Numbered from the stretch's first letter, positions 8,948 through 18,454 are shown. The stretch is 64,000 nucleotides of DNA from an uncultured Propionivibrio sp. (GCF_963666255.1 NZ_OY762657.1:310001-374000); one strand, 5' to 3'. Translations and numbers: made by a program. Notes: generated by a model from the sequence alone, not told the origin.

Positions 8948-9886
8948 TTATCGCGCCGGCAGATACTTGAGCGGATCGACCGGTTTTCCGAGGCGGCGAA
9001 CCTCAAAGTGCAGTTTCACCTGATCGGCGTCGGAATTCCCCATTTCCGCAATCTTCTGTCCCTTGGTCACGCTCTGCCCCTCCTTGACGAGAATGGTTTG
9101 GTTATGTGCGTAAGCAGAAAGATAGGTGTTGTTATGCTTGAGGATGACGAGTTTTCCATAGCCGCGCAGCCCGGTTCCGCTGTAGACGACCCGTCCGTCA
9201 GACGCAGCAAGTACGGGATCGCCGGCCTTTCCGGCAATATCGACGCCCTTGCCGCCATTTTCGCTGTAGGTGCCGATGGTCTTTCCGTTCGCCGGCCAGA
9301 TCCACGCCACTTCGTCGCCGCCCACCTCGGGCGCTTTTGTTTCGGCCGGTTTCTCGCCGGCAGCCGGCGCCGGCGCCGGCGCGGCCTCCGGTTTCGCACT
9401 GGGCTGGCCCTGCGCCTCGGCCAAGGCACGATCCGAGTACGGCTCCTTGCCGGCGCGCGGTTCGCGCTTGAGCATGTCGGTATTGCCGGAGGCGGCAAGC
9501 GGACGCTTCTCGACCAGCGGCTCAACCGTGATCGGCTGCGCCATGACGACCGGCGAGGTCACCGCAGTCGCCGTGGCCGCTCCACTGCCCTGCGGCCGGA
9601 CTTTCAGCGTGCGCCCGACGGCGATGTGATTGGGATTCTCGATGGAATTCAGCGCGATCAGTTCGCGATAATCCATGCCGTGTTCGCGGGCGATGCTGTA
9701 CAGCGTGTCGCCGCCCTTGACGACATAGGTATCCCTCACCTTCGCGGCCTCCGGTGCCGCTACGGGCATGCCTTCGCGACCAACGACCGGCGCGGGCGTA
9801 TTGCTGGCGCAACCGGCCAATGCCAGGGCGAATGCGATGCCAAAACCAATACCTGCTCTTGGTCCCATTGAAAATCTCTTCTTCAT
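8948..9886 (-). CDS. nlpD: NlpD-like lipoprotein, LysM plus degenerate M23 (LytM) domain
   Basis: 312 residues. Signal peptide with lipobox LAGC (Cys about 26); LysM near residues 52-96 ([17 protein letters not shown]); Ala/Pro/Glu-rich linker; C-terminal M23 fold (about 195-310). Two zinc-ligand positions are changed: the HxxxD position reads GKGVD and the HxH position reads KLH. It is therefore probably a non-catalytic activator of a cell-division amidase, as for E. coli NlpD. It acts in the periplasm, anchored to the outer membrane. Its start overlaps the pcm stop by ATGA. Confidence 0.92.
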   Translation of the reverse strand: MKKRFSMGPRAGIGFGIAFALALAGCASNTPAPVVGREGMPVAAPEAAKVRDTYVVKGGDTLYSIAREHGMDYRELIALNSIENPNHIAVGRTLKVRPQGSGAATATAVTSPVVMAQPITVEPLVEKRPLAASGNTDMLKREPRAGKEPYSDRALAEAQGQPSAKPEAAPAPAPAAGEKPAETKAPEVGGDEVAWIWPANGKTIGTYSENGGKGVDIAGKAGDPVLAASDGRVVYSGTGLRGYGKLVILKHNNTYLSAYAHNQTILVKEGQSVTKGQKIAEMGNSDADQVKLHFEVRRLGKPVDPLKYLPAR

Positions 9887-10539
9887 TCGAGTCCTGATAA
9901 TAACGGCACGAAACGCACACTATTGAGACGGCTTTCGACGATACCTTCCGGCCGGTGCTCGAACAGCGACAAGGTCTGCTCGCCCGTCCCCACCGGAACC
10001 AGCATCCTGCCGCCCGGCGCGAGTTGTTGCAACAGTCCCTGCGGCACGCTGGCGGCAGCCGCCGCGACAATGATCGAATCGAAAGGCGCCGCCTCGGGCA
10101 GGCCGAAATGGCCATCCGCATGTTTGAGCCGGACGCGGAATTCCTGAATCGTGCGCAAGTTGAGCTTGGCCCGGGCAAGCAGCGGCTCGATGCGTTCGAC
10201 GGCATAGACCTCGGGGGTGAGCTGCGCCAGCACCGCGGCCTGATAGCCGGAACCGGCGCCGATTTCGAGCGTCTTGCCAAGCGCGCGACCGGCGAGCAGG
10301 ATCTCGATCATGCGCGCGACGATGAAGGGCTGCGAGATCGTTTGCGAAAACCCGAGCGGTAGCGCCGAATCCTCATAGGCACGCGAGGCCAGCGCCTCCT
10401 CGACAAAAACATGGCGAGGTACGGCGGCGATGGCCGCCAGCACGCGCTCGTCACGAATACCTTCGGTGCGCAGGCGCTCGATCATCCTCGCCCGCGTCCG
10501 CTGCGAGGTCATGCCGAGGCCGGTGTGCGCGCGTGTCAT
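9883..10539 (-). CDS. pcm: Protein-L-isoaspartate O-methyltransferase
   Basis: 218 residues. It methylates isoaspartyl residues in damaged proteins using SAM. The SAM-binding motif [15 protein letters not shown] (about 85-100) and the PCMT motifs [20 protein letters not shown] and GGRMLVPVG are present. The ATG at 10539 overlaps the surE stop (ATGA), the usual arrangement. The frame is open further upstream to 10686, but that sequence lies inside surE and lacks family similarity. Confidence 0.95.
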   Translation of the reverse strand: MTRAHTGLGMTSQRTRARMIERLRTEGIRDERVLAAIAAVPRHVFVEEALASRAYEDSALPLGFSQTISQPFIVARMIEILLAGRALGKTLEIGAGSGYQAAVLAQLTPEVYAVERIEPLLARAKLNLRTIQEFRVRLKHADGHFGLPEAAPFDSIIVAAAAASVPQGLLQQLAPGGRMLVPVGTGEQTLSLFEHRPEGIVESRLNSVRFVPLLSGLE

Positions 10540-11291
10540 TTCGCCAGCAGGCGCCGGATGGAGGGCAACTGCGCCGAATGCGTGAGATCGACCTGCAGCG
10601 GCGTCACCGAGATCTGATGATGCGCGACCGCATGAAAATCGGTTCCCTCGCCGGCGTCCTGCGCCTCGCCGGCAGCGCCAACCCAATACACCGTCTCGTG
10701 GCGCGGCGTCACCGCACGCACCACCGGCTCCGCCTTGTGCCGCTTGCCGAGACGCGTCACCACGGTGCCCTGCAGCATTTCCCAGGGCTCGTCCGGCACA
10801 TTTACGTTAAGCAGCACCGGTTCACAGTTCTTGTCTTCAAGCGTCCGCGCCTGCAGGCGCTGAACGAGATCCAGCGCAACCCGGGCAGCGCTGTCGAAAT
10901 GACGCCCAACCTTGCTGCACAGGGAGACGGCGATGGAGGGAACGCCGAGCAGGAAACCTTCGGTGGCAGCGGCAACGGTACCCGAGTAAAGCGTGTCGTC
11001 GCCCATGTTGGCGCCGAGGTTGATGCCGGCCACCACCATGTCGGGCAACTGGTCGAGCATGCCGCTCACCGCCAGGTGCACGCAATCGGTCGGTGTGCCA
11101 TTGACATAGTAGAAGCCGTTGGCGGCGCGCCGCAGCGAAAGCGGCCGGTCGAGCGTCAGCGAATTGCTCGCGCCGCTGCGGTCACACTCCGGGGCCACCA
11201 CGGTGACTTCCGCAATCTGCGACAGCGTTTTCGCCAGACAGTCGATTCCAGGAGAAAAATAGCCATCGTCATTGCTGAGGAGTATGCGCAT
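10536..11291 (-). CDS. surE: 5'/3'-nucleotidase SurE
   Basis: 251 residues from the ATG at 11291 (an upstream TTG at 11309 is less likely). It begins with the family hallmark [16 protein letters not shown], whose two Asp bind metal. [13 protein letters not shown], the metal-site [19 protein letters not shown] and NVNVPD also match. It is a survival-associated phosphatase for nucleoside monophosphates. It is the first gene of the surE-pcm-nlpD-rpoS run. Confidence 0.95.
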   Translation of the reverse strand: MRILLSNDDGYFSPGIDCLAKTLSQIAEVTVVAPECDRSGASNSLTLDRPLSLRRAANGFYYVNGTPTDCVHLAVSGMLDQLPDMVVAGINLGANMGDDTLYSGTVAAATEGFLLGVPSIAVSLCSKVGRHFDSAARVALDLVQRLQARTLEDKNCEPVLLNVNVPDEPWEMLQGTVVTRLGKRHKAEPVVRAVTPRHETVYWVGAAGEAQDAGEGTDFHAVAHHQISVTPLQVDLTHSAQLPSIRRLLAK

Positions 11292-11481
11292 GTCGCCCGA
11301 AAGTCTCAAAAAAACAAACGAAAAAAACCGGCCCCTTGCCGGCTGGATCGAAAGTGACCGGACGTCAACCGCCGCGCGATACGCACACCGAATAGCCGAA
11401 CGGCCACAACAGCCCGATTATACGGGCATTCGACACCTGCTGCGAAGCCCCCGCGCCGCGAACCCCGGCGTTGCCGGGCGC

Positions 11482-11519
11482 ATAAAAGAAATCCCCCCGG
11501 AATGTTTCCCGGGGGGATT
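11482..11519 (-). terminator. Rho-independent terminator of the yia-like operon
   Basis: An 11-bp stem, AATCCCCCCGG / CCGGGGGGATT, with a 7-base loop is followed on the minus strand by TCTTTTAT. It lies 44 bp past the dctP stop at 11563. The remaining gap up to surE holds no gene. Confidence 0.8.
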
Positions 11520-11562
11520 GTCTGGCACAAGTGCGCCGCCAGCCGGCGGCGCCGCTGCAGGC

Positions 11563-12552
11563 TTACTTGACGTCGCGGACGGCGTCGATGGCCTTGATCA
11601 CGTCTTCACCGCCGAACTTGTCGGTGAAGGTCTTGCGGCCCGCCTTCGTCGCTTCCAGGAACGGCGCCGGATCAACTTTCTCCACCACCGAAACGTTCAG
11701 CTTCTTCAGGTCCGCAACGATCTTCGCGATGTTGTCGTTGTTCAGCTTGCGCTGGTACGCGCCCGCTTCACGCGCCGCTTCGACGATCGCCTTCTGATTC
11801 GCCGGCGACAACGATTCAAACTTCTGCTTGTTCATCACCACCACCAGCGCGCTGTACGCGTGGTACGTCAGCGACAGGTGCTTCTGCACTTCGTACAGCT
11901 TCGCCGACCACAGCACCCCGATCGGGTGTTCCTGCGCGTCCACCGTCTTCATTTCCAGCGCCGTGTACAGTTCCGCCAAAGGCATCGGCACCGGGTTCGC
12001 GCCCAAGAGCTTGAACGCTTCGATGTGCGCCGGGCTGCCCGTCGTCCGCATCTTCAGCCCCTTCACGTCCGCCGGTACGTTGATCGGGTGCTTCGAGTTG
12101 CTCATCTGACGCCAGCCGTTGTCCCAGTACGCCAGACCCTTCATGTTGAATTCGGCCAGCTTGTCCAGCATGTCCTGGCCCGGCTTGCCGTCCAGCGCGC
12201 GGTACGCGTGCGCCGTGTCCTTGAACATGAACGGGATGTCGAAGATCCCCATCAGCGGCACCAGCCCGCTGAAGTTGCCCGAACCCGAGACGATGATGTC
12301 GATCGTCCCGCCACGCACGCCGCTGATCGCCGCGTCAAACTTGCCCAGCGAGCTGTCCGGGTACACTTTCAGTTCCAGCGCGCCTTTCGTCTTCGCTTTC
12401 AGCAGTTCGCTGAATTTCTCGCCACCCTGGAATTGCGTGTCCGAGCGCGGCGCTTCCGATGCAAAGCGCAGCGTTTCCGCTTGCGCCGCCGCGAACATCC
12501 CCGCCAGCGCCCCGGCCATCAGCAACGTTTTGAACATGCCCTTGATTTTCAT
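11563..12552 (-). CDS. dctP: TRAP transporter solute-binding protein (set 1)
   Basis: 329 residues. Signal peptide to AQAE (about 26), then the DctP fold. The conserved substrate-carboxylate Arg lies in LKMRTTGSPAHIEAF. The usual DGQENP signature reads DAQEHP here, a deviation from the other two DctP proteins of the window. It binds a carboxylate in the periplasm and hands it to DctQM. Last gene of the yia-like operon. Codons favour GCG, GTG, ACG and CCG, whereas neighbours prefer third-position C. Start preceded by GAGGAGAAACGGA. Confidence 0.92.
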   Translation of the reverse strand: MKIKGMFKTLLMAGALAGMFAAAQAETLRFASEAPRSDTQFQGGEKFSELLKAKTKGALELKVYPDSSLGKFDAAISGVRGGTIDIIVSGSGNFSGLVPLMGIFDIPFMFKDTAHAYRALDGKPGQDMLDKLAEFNMKGLAYWDNGWRQMSNSKHPINVPADVKGLKMRTTGSPAHIEAFKLLGANPVPMPLAELYTALEMKTVDAQEHPIGVLWSAKLYEVQKHLSLTYHAYSALVVVMNKQKFESLSPANQKAIVEAAREAGAYQRKLNNDNIAKIVADLKKLNVSVVEKVDPAPFLEATKAGRKTFTDKFGGEDVIKAIDAVRDVK

Positions 12553-12602
12553 TCCGTTTCTCCTCGTTTGATTGAACTACAACAGAACTCTTTTTACTTT
12601 GC

Positions 12603-13883
12603 TCAGTAGAACCACCGCGCCGGGATCGTCACCAGTTGCGGGAACGCCACCAGCAGGAACATCACCAGCGTTTCCGCCACCAGGAACGGGAACATCCCCT
12701 TGATCACCGTGTCCAGATTCACCCGCGCCACGCTCGAGACAACGTTCAGGACCGTCCCTACCGGCGGTGTGATCAGCCCGATCGCGTTGTTCATCATGAA
12801 CATGATGCCAAAGTAGTACGGGTCGATTCCCGCCGCTTTCACCAGCGGCATCAGCACCGGCGTCAGGATCAGTACCGTCGGCGCCAGGTCCAGTGCCGTC
12901 CCCACCGCAAAGACCAGGATCATCAGGATGACCATCAGCAGCAGCCGGTTGTCCATGAACGGCGCCATCATCTCCGTCACTTGCGCCGGAATGTCCGCGA
13001 TCGTGATCAGCCATGCCGATACCATCGACGCCGCCACGATCAGCATGATCGAGCTCGCCGTCTTCGCCGAGGCCAGCAGGATCTTCGGCAGGTCCGACAG
13101 TTTCATGCCGCGGTAGATGAACAGGCTGACGATCAGCGCCACCACCGCCGCCACCACCGCCGCTTCCGTCGGCGTGAACATCCCGCTCTTCATCCCGCCA
13201 ATGATGATGAACGGCAGGAGCAGCGCCCAGATCGCTTCGCGCAGCGAGGTCCACAGCACTTGTGCGTCAAACTTTTGCTTCGGCGCGTTGGCAAAGTCTT
13301 TCCGCGCCACGAACTTCCAGGTGATCACCAGCGACAGCGCCATGATCAGCCCCGGGAAGATCCCCGTGAAGAAGAGTTTCGTGATCGACAGTTGCGCCGC
13401 TACCCCGAACAGCACCAGCGGCATCGCCGGCGGCAGGATCGGCGCGATGCACGCCGCTCCGGCAATCAGGCCCGCCGACCGTCCGACGTTGTAGTTCGCC
13501 TTGCGCATCATCGGGATCACCACCGCCGCCAGCGCCGCGCTGTCCGCCGCCGCCGATCCCGAGATGCTCGCCAGAATCAGCGCCGCAATGATCGCGACAT
13601 AGCCCAGCCCGCCTTCAATGTGCCCGACCAGTGCGTTCGCCACTTTGACGATCTGGTGCGAGATCCCCCCCTTGTTCATGATCTCGCCCGCCAGCATGAA
13701 GAACGGGATCGCCATCAGCGGGAAATTGTCCGCTCCAGAGACCAGGTTCTGCGCCAGGATCTGCACGTCGAACGAGTTCAGGTGAATCATCAGCGACACG
13801 CCGCAGACCAGCAGCGCAAACGCTACCGGCATGCCAATGAACATCGCTCCGCACAGCGATACCAAGAATACTGTTACCGTCAT
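12603..13883 (-). CDS. dctM: TRAP transporter large permease subunit (set 1)
   Basis: 426 residues with about 12-13 predicted membrane spans. The signature segments AIPFFMLAGEIMNKGGIS, SISGSAAADSAALAAVVIPM and MFTPTEAAVVAAV are typical of DctM. It forms the sodium-coupled transport channel in the inner membrane with DctQ. It lies between dctQ and dctP, in the order Q-M-P on the transcribed strand. Codon use shares the third-position G preference of its two partners. Confidence 0.93.
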   Translation of the reverse strand: MTVTVFLVSLCGAMFIGMPVAFALLVCGVSLMIHLNSFDVQILAQNLVSGADNFPLMAIPFFMLAGEIMNKGGISHQIVKVANALVGHIEGGLGYVAIIAALILASISGSAAADSAALAAVVIPMMRKANYNVGRSAGLIAGAACIAPILPPAMPLVLFGVAAQLSITKLFFTGIFPGLIMALSLVITWKFVARKDFANAPKQKFDAQVLWTSLREAIWALLLPFIIIGGMKSGMFTPTEAAVVAAVVALIVSLFIYRGMKLSDLPKILLASAKTASSIMLIVAASMVSAWLITIADIPAQVTEMMAPFMDNRLLLMVILMILVFAVGTALDLAPTVLILTPVLMPLVKAAGIDPYYFGIMFMMNNAIGLITPPVGTVLNVVSSVARVNLDTVIKGMFPFLVAETLVMFLLVAFPQLVTIPARWFY

Positions 13884-13903
13884 TTTCTTTCGCTCCGCGT
13901 CGC

Positions 13904-14404
13904 TTATAGCGCGTCTTCAATATCCGGACACATTTCCTGCTCGTCCATCTGCCCCGTCACCAACCGGTACAGCGAACCCAGCAGCAGGACGCCCATCCCC
14001 ACGCTGCACACCAGCAGCGCCATATACACCACCCCGATCGGGATCCCCGATACCGGCGCGATGTTCGCCATGTTCAGCCCCACAATCTTGATCCCGCCGT
14101 ACGTCATCAGCACGCAGCACGCCAGCGTCGTCACGTCGCTGATGAATTTGCATGCCTTCTTCCCCGCCAGCGGCAGCAGCTTCGTCACCGTGTGCACCCC
14201 AAGGTGCCCGTTGTCATACAGCATCAGCACCGATCCCAGGAATACCATCCACACAAACAGGAAGCGCGATACCTCTTCCGAGAAAATAATCCCGTAGTTG
14301 AACCCGTAGCGCAGCACCACGTTCCCGAATACCAGCAACACCATCAGCCCGAATATGCAGATCAGCAGCCATTCCAGCGTCTTCAGCAACAGCTTTGAAA
14401 ACAT
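13904..14404 (-). CDS. dctQ: TRAP transporter small permease subunit (set 1)
   Basis: 166 residues from the ATG at 14404, preceded by AAGGGGAG seven bases upstream. An in-frame ATG at 14428 has no ribosome site. Four predicted membrane spans, with the family segment EEVSRFLFVWMVFLGS. It is the accessory membrane subunit pairing with DctM. It lies 38 bp after idnD, so it belongs to the same transcript. Confidence 0.9.
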   Translation of the reverse strand: MFSKLLLKTLEWLLICIFGLMVLLVFGNVVLRYGFNYGIIFSEEVSRFLFVWMVFLGSVLMLYDNGHLGVHTVTKLLPLAGKKACKFISDVTTLACCVLMTYGGIKIVGLNMANIAPVSGIPIGVVYMALLVCSVGMGVLLLGSLYRLVTGQMDEQEMCPDIEDAL

Positions 14405-14442
14405 CCCTTTACTCCCCTTTGCTTGCATTGCATCCGGCCGGA

Positions 14443-15486
14443 TCAGCCGAACGACAGTTGAACCTTCATCTGCGACAAACGGTCCCGGGCAATCGCGAAG
14501 GCTTCGGCGATCCGCTCCATCGGCAACGTCGTCGTGATCACCGGCCGCACATCGATCCGCCTTTCGCGGATCAGCCGCGCCGCCACCGCATATTCCGGGT
14601 GGAAGCGATGCGTACCGACCAGGCGGATTTCCTTTCCGACCAGCGCATTAATCGGAATGTCGGCACTGCCCGTGACACCGACCTGGACGATGGTGCCACG
14701 CGGACGAATCACCGGAAACGCCTGCTTGAGCACACCGCCCACGCCAGTACATTCAAATACTACGTCGAAATAGCCCTTGTCGGCGGAATATTCGGCGGCG
14801 AGACGGTCCGGTTCCTGTGCCGCGTTGATGGCGACATCGGCGCCCATCTGCAGCGCCGCCTTGAGCGGTGCTCCGGAAATATCCATGGCGACGATTTCCT
14901 GCGCCCCGGCCACGCGGGCAGCACCAATCAGCAAAGCGCCGATCGGTCCCGCACCGGTCACCAGCACACGCTTGCCGAGCAGGCTGCCGGCCTGATTGAC
15001 GGCATGCACACCGACCGCCAGCGGTTCGGTACAGGCCGCTTCGCCGAGCGAGACGTTGTTGCCCATCAATTCGCACTGGACTTCCTCGGCGACCAGGCGA
15101 TCGCGGAAGCCGCCGTGCGTATGCGGCTTGCGCATGGCGCTGCCGAAGAACTGCATGTCGAGGCAATGCTGCGGTTCGCCCGCCAGGCAGAACTTGCAAC
15201 GACCACAGGGACGGCTCGGGCTGACCGCGACGCGATCGCCGGGACGCACGCGGGTGACGCGCGCGCCGACGGCCTCGACCGTACCGGCCACTTCATGCCC
15301 CATGACGATCGGTTCGGTCACGCGGATCGTGCCAATGCCGCCTTCCCAGTAGTAGTGGATGTCCGATCCGCAGACGCCACCCGCACCGATGCGAACCAGC
15401 ACCTGCGTCGGCCCGACGTCGCCGACCTCGCGAGTTTCAATGCGGACGTCTTCCTGCCCGTACAGGACACACGCGCGTGTTTCCAT
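14443..15486 (-). CDS. idnD: Zinc-dependent alcohol dehydrogenase, L-idonate 5-dehydrogenase-like
   Basis: 347 residues, medium-chain dehydrogenase. Catalytic-zinc motifs GGVCGSDIHYY and IVMGHEVAGTVE, the structural-zinc Cys cluster CGRCKFCLAGEPQHC, and the nucleotide-binding GAGPIGALLIGAA are present. Best fit is L-idonate 5-dehydrogenase, which interconverts L-idonate and 5-keto-D-gluconate with NAD(P). Placement beside dlgD and a TRAP system supports a sugar-acid substrate; other polyol substrates remain possible. Confidence 0.82.
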   Translation of the reverse strand: METRACVLYGQEDVRIETREVGDVGPTQVLVRIGAGGVCGSDIHYYWEGGIGTIRVTEPIVMGHEVAGTVEAVGARVTRVRPGDRVAVSPSRPCGRCKFCLAGEPQHCLDMQFFGSAMRKPHTHGGFRDRLVAEEVQCELMGNNVSLGEAACTEPLAVGVHAVNQAGSLLGKRVLVTGAGPIGALLIGAARVAGAQEIVAMDISGAPLKAALQMGADVAINAAQEPDRLAAEYSADKGYFDVVFECTGVGGVLKQAFPVIRPRGTIVQVGVTGSADIPINALVGKEIRLVGTHRFHPEYAVAARLIRERRIDVRPVITTTLPMERIAEAFAIARDRLSQMKVQLSFG

Positions 15487-15506
15487 CGTTCGCTCCCGGA
15501 ACCGGC

Positions 15507-16511
15507 TCAGAACGCCTGGATCTTGGCCCAGACGCCGTCATCGACCGGGATGCCGTTGGCAAGATTGGCGGCACGGATCGCCGCCGAATTCTCGCCCGGG
15601 AACAGCACGGGCTTGCCGGCATCGACCGGTACCGATCCGTGCAGGTTGTCGAGCGCTTCGTTGACCGCCGCAGCCAGATAGTCGTCGCCGGCGATGCGCG
15701 TGGCATCGATGGCGATGAACATCTGCGACAGGCCGTATTCGTCCGAACCGAGCTTGCCGACGCCGTGCGTCGAACGCCCGCCCGAGAGGACGGCAGCGAC
15801 GAGGTCGAGCACGATCGACATCGCCGAGCCCTTCCAGTAGCCGATCGGCAGCACGCGCCAGGTCTTCGAAATCTCGCGCGGATCGCAGGAGAGCTGGCCC
15901 TGTTCGTCATAACCGCCGGGCACCGGCAGCAATTCGCCGCGCAAGGCCTTGTTTTCCATCTGGCCGTAGGAGAATTGCGCCATCGCGATGTCGACGACGA
16001 CGTGCCCTTCGGCGCGCGGCACCGCCATGACGAACGGGTTATTGCCGATGCGCCGGTCCTTGGCGCCCCAGGCCGGCATGTTCGGCTGGGTGTTGGTCCA
16101 GCAGATGCCGACGCAGCCGGCATCAGCCGCCTGCCAGCCGTAGGTGCCGCCGCGCAGCCAGTGGTTGGTGTTGGCCAGCGCGACGCAGCCGATGCCGTGT
16201 TCGCGCGCCAGTTCGATGGCGCGGTCCATGGACAGTTTGGCGTTGACGTTGCCGAGACCGAGATTGCCGTCCCAGCGCTCGAACGCCCCCATGCTGGCAA
16301 CACAGGTGGGCTTGGCCTTGAGATCGATGTAGCCCTTGTCGATGTACTCGACGACGCGGGGGAAGCGATTGACGCCGTGGGAATAGACCCCGTCGCAACT
16401 GGTTTCCGCCATCAGGCGCGCCGACAACTCGGCGCTTTCTGCATCGCAGCCCTTCTTGATGAGGACGCGCTGGAATTCGGCTTTCAATTCGTCAAACGTG
16501 ATGCGTGGCAT
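15507..16511 (-). CDS. dlgD: 2,3-diketo-L-gulonate reductase (YiaK/DlgD)
   Basis: 334 residues of the LDH2/MDH2 oxidoreductase family, collinear over its full length with E. coli YiaK. Conserved segments include GVYSHGVNRFPR, ANTNHWLRGGTYGWQAA, GICWTNTQPNMPAWGAKDRR, LPIGYWKGSAMSIVLD and the C-terminal VWAKIQAF. It reduces 2,3-diketo-L-gulonate with NADH in the cytoplasm. In E. coli yiaK heads an operon with yiaL and the TRAP genes yiaMNO; the same neighbours occur here. Confidence 0.88.
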   Translation of the reverse strand: MPRITFDELKAEFQRVLIKKGCDAESAELSARLMAETSCDGVYSHGVNRFPRVVEYIDKGYIDLKAKPTCVASMGAFERWDGNLGLGNVNAKLSMDRAIELAREHGIGCVALANTNHWLRGGTYGWQAADAGCVGICWTNTQPNMPAWGAKDRRIGNNPFVMAVPRAEGHVVVDIAMAQFSYGQMENKALRGELLPVPGGYDEQGQLSCDPREISKTWRVLPIGYWKGSAMSIVLDLVAAVLSGGRSTHGVGKLGSDEYGLSQMFIAIDATRIAGDDYLAAAVNEALDNLHGSVPVDAGKPVLFPGENSAAIRAANLANGIPVDDGVWAKIQAF

Positions 16512-16578
16512 GTCTTACTAACTCCTCTCGGTTCTTGCATTCAATTCGTTGCGGCGGGATCCGGCAAATTCGCCGCGA

Positions 16579-17574
16579 TCAATAGCCCTTCTGCGCGCGA
16601 TAGCCCTTGAGCACCTCGTCGGCCACCCAGGTCGAACGCACGGCGCTTTCGACATTACCGGGGCACGGCGCGACACCATTGAGGTCGTCGACGATGCTCT
16701 GGATGAAGGGTTGCTGGACGTGGGCCGGGTTGGGAATATCCATGTCGAGCGATTGCCCCTCGGCGATCAGTTTCAGCGGCTTGTCGGAGAAGAACTCGAA
16801 GGAAATCCGCCCCTTCGAGCCGACGATCTCGACGTAGTCCTCGTCGTTGCCGCAGACATAGCACCAGGAACCGAAACCCTGTACGCCACTGGCATGGCGC
16901 CAGGTCGCCGTAACGGTGTCCTCGACGTCATAGAGTCCGCCCTGATTGCTGGCGATGCCATGCACCTCCTCAATCGCGCCGAAGAGGAAGTCGAACAGGT
17001 CGAGTTCATGAATGCCCATGTCAAGGAACTTGCCACCGCCCGACACGGCCGGGATCAGACGCCACGGCAGCGTCGCGCGCGACAGGTCCTCGGGCGCCGG
17101 GCGCTGGTGCTGGACGGCACGCACGGTGCGCACCTCTCCGATGACACCAGCATCGATCCACTGCTTGATCTGGAGAAAGCGCGGCATGGCGCGGCGATAG
17201 AAAGCGACGAACAGGCGGACGCCGCGTTGCGCGCAGACATCGACGATCTCGCGGCATTCTTCGAAACGCATGGCCATCGGCTTTTCAACATAAACGTGCT
17301 TGCCGGCCTTGGCGACCTCGAGCGCGAGCGGCTTGTGCGATGACGGCGGCGTCGCCACATAGACGGCCTGCACGGCAGGATCGGCGAGCAGTTCGGCCGT
17401 CGTGTCATAGGCCCTGGCGACGCCATGACGCTCGGCGAACGAACGCGTCATCGCCACGTCGGCACTGGTCACGGCGACCAACGCCGAATTGTTCGACTTG
17501 TAGAATCCCGGCCCGCTCTTGACCTCGGCGACCGCGCCGCAGCCGATCATCCCCCACTGGATCGTTGCCATCAT
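16579..17574 (-). CDS. Gfo/Idh/MocA-family NAD(P)-dependent oxidoreductase
   Basis: 331 residues. The N-terminal Rossmann fold begins WGMIGCGAVAE. The family EKP motif lies in HVYVEKPMAM, with the catalytic region GGGKFLDMGIHELDLFDFLFG. It oxidises or reduces a sugar, inositol or sugar-acid carbon; the substrate cannot be read. The start codon overlaps the yiaL stop (TGATG), so translation is coupled. The second ATG at 17571 is an equally plausible start. This gene is not part of the E. coli yia operon. Confidence 0.85.
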   Translation of the reverse strand: MMATIQWGMIGCGAVAEVKSGPGFYKSNNSALVAVTSADVAMTRSFAERHGVARAYDTTAELLADPAVQAVYVATPPSSHKPLALEVAKAGKHVYVEKPMAMRFEECREIVDVCAQRGVRLFVAFYRRAMPRFLQIKQWIDAGVIGEVRTVRAVQHQRPAPEDLSRATLPWRLIPAVSGGGKFLDMGIHELDLFDFLFGAIEEVHGIASNQGGLYDVEDTVTATWRHASGVQGFGSWCYVCGNDEDYVEIVGSKGRISFEFFSDKPLKLIAEGQSLDMDIPNPAHVQQPFIQSIVDDLNGVAPCPGNVESAVRSTWVADEVLKGYRAQKGY

Positions 17575-18053
17575 CAGACTCCTTCGAGCAAAGACAGACG
17601 CACCTTGACGACCACTTTGCGGATCGCCTCGGGCGCGTCGAAGGCGCAGCCAGGACGATGCACGTCAGTGGGCATGAACACGGCGAAGCTGCCGGGTGTC
17701 ATCGTCAGCGTCGATTCGTTTTCCATACCGCTATAGAACAGCAGGTCGCGCTGCGCAAGCAGGTCTTCTGCAACGGCGTTGTTGCCGGTATCGGCGGCGA
17801 CGCCGATCTTCTCGCGTCCGCGCGCGAGGAATTGCACGTCAATGTACTGGCGGTGCACTTCGGCGCGCGTCTCGGCGAAGGGCTTGGTCGTCATATCAAT
17901 GACTTGGACATAGATATCCTTGCCCTGGAGATCGTAGTTACCGGCCGGAAGCGCCAGGAAGTCGGTCTTGCTCAGATGCTCGACAGCTGTTTTCAGGGGG
18001 CGGGGAAGCCAGCCGAAGGCCGACTCAAAATCATTGACGTGTCCGAATATCAT
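17574..18053 (-). CDS. yiaL: YhcH/YjgK/YiaL-family protein
   Basis: 159 residues from the ATG at 18053, preceded by AAGGAA. The cupin-like family signatures HRQYIDVQFLARGREKIG and FAVFMPTDVHRPG match YiaL/YhcH, a small beta-sandwich protein found with sugar-acid genes; it probably helps process or isomerise an intermediate. It is the first gene of the operon and is divergent from the IclR regulator. The frame stays open to 18461 but upstream residues show no family similarity. Confidence 0.88.
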   Translation of the reverse strand: MIFGHVNDFESAFGWLPRPLKTAVEHLSKTDFLALPAGNYDLQGKDIYVQVIDMTTKPFAETRAEVHRQYIDVQFLARGREKIGVAADTGNNAVAEDLLAQRDLLFYSGMENESTLTMTPGSFAVFMPTDVHRPGCAFDAPEAIRKVVVKVRLSLLEGV

Positions 18054-18454
18054 CGCGTTTTCCTTGAATAAAAACGTCCGCACCGGCATGCGTTTCCGCA
18101 TGTGCCGTCGCGCCACGGCGGTACCCTCGAGGAGGTGAGGCACCGCCGTCGCGCGGCTTTCCCGGCACGAACAAAGCCTGCACTGATACGCCAGTTCCGT
18201 CGGATTTCCAGACCCGCGGAAGGCACAACCCGGTTGCGCCGCCGGTCCGTTAAATTCTATCTTTCGGAATTGCGTTCTGCTTGTTAGAATATAAAAGCAG
18301 GTCGGCGCTGTCAAGCCATTTGCAAGGCGTCGGCACCTCCGGCACATGTTGCCTCCGCCGGGAAACACCAGCTTGACGCCGACCGCTTTGATTTTGCGCC
18401 GGAATACGGCACGATTCCGGTTTCGACGACCCCACCCCTCGCAGGAGCCCCCTG
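18054..18454. promoter_or_regulatory. 401-bp divergent control region between yiaL and iclR
   Basis: No gene is supported here. Its most telling part is AT-rich: ATTCTA at 18254-18259 (TAGAAT on the minus strand) and TAGAAT at 18285-18290 could be the -10 boxes of outward-facing promoters. The expected -35 positions match poorly, so activator dependence is possible. A GAA-N5-TTC motif at 18267-18277 lies between them. The rest is GC-rich with short inverted repeats of uncertain meaning. Confidence 0.45.
18265..18279. promoter_or_regulatory. Candidate IclR-family operator
   Basis: CGGAATTGCGTTCTG is an imperfect inverted repeat, GAA-N5-TTC at its core. This resembles the GAA/TTC half-sites of IclR-family regulators such as KdgR. 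It is centred between two outward-facing TAGAAT boxes. Confidence 0.35.

Noticed and set aside
9195-9260. nlpD as a decayed peptidase gene, because M23 zinc ligands are missing
   Set aside because: The frame is intact and the loss of ligands is the normal state of NlpD-type amidase activators.
10540-10686. N-terminal extension of pcm
   Set aside because: The frame is open, but the residues are Arg/Gly-rich and lie within surE. The ATGA overlap at 10536-10539 is the standard arrangement.
12636-14297. Plus-strand open frame opposite TRAP dctM and dctQ
   Set aside because: The product is almost entirely Arg, His, Gln and Asp, the mirror of hydrophobic membrane segments.
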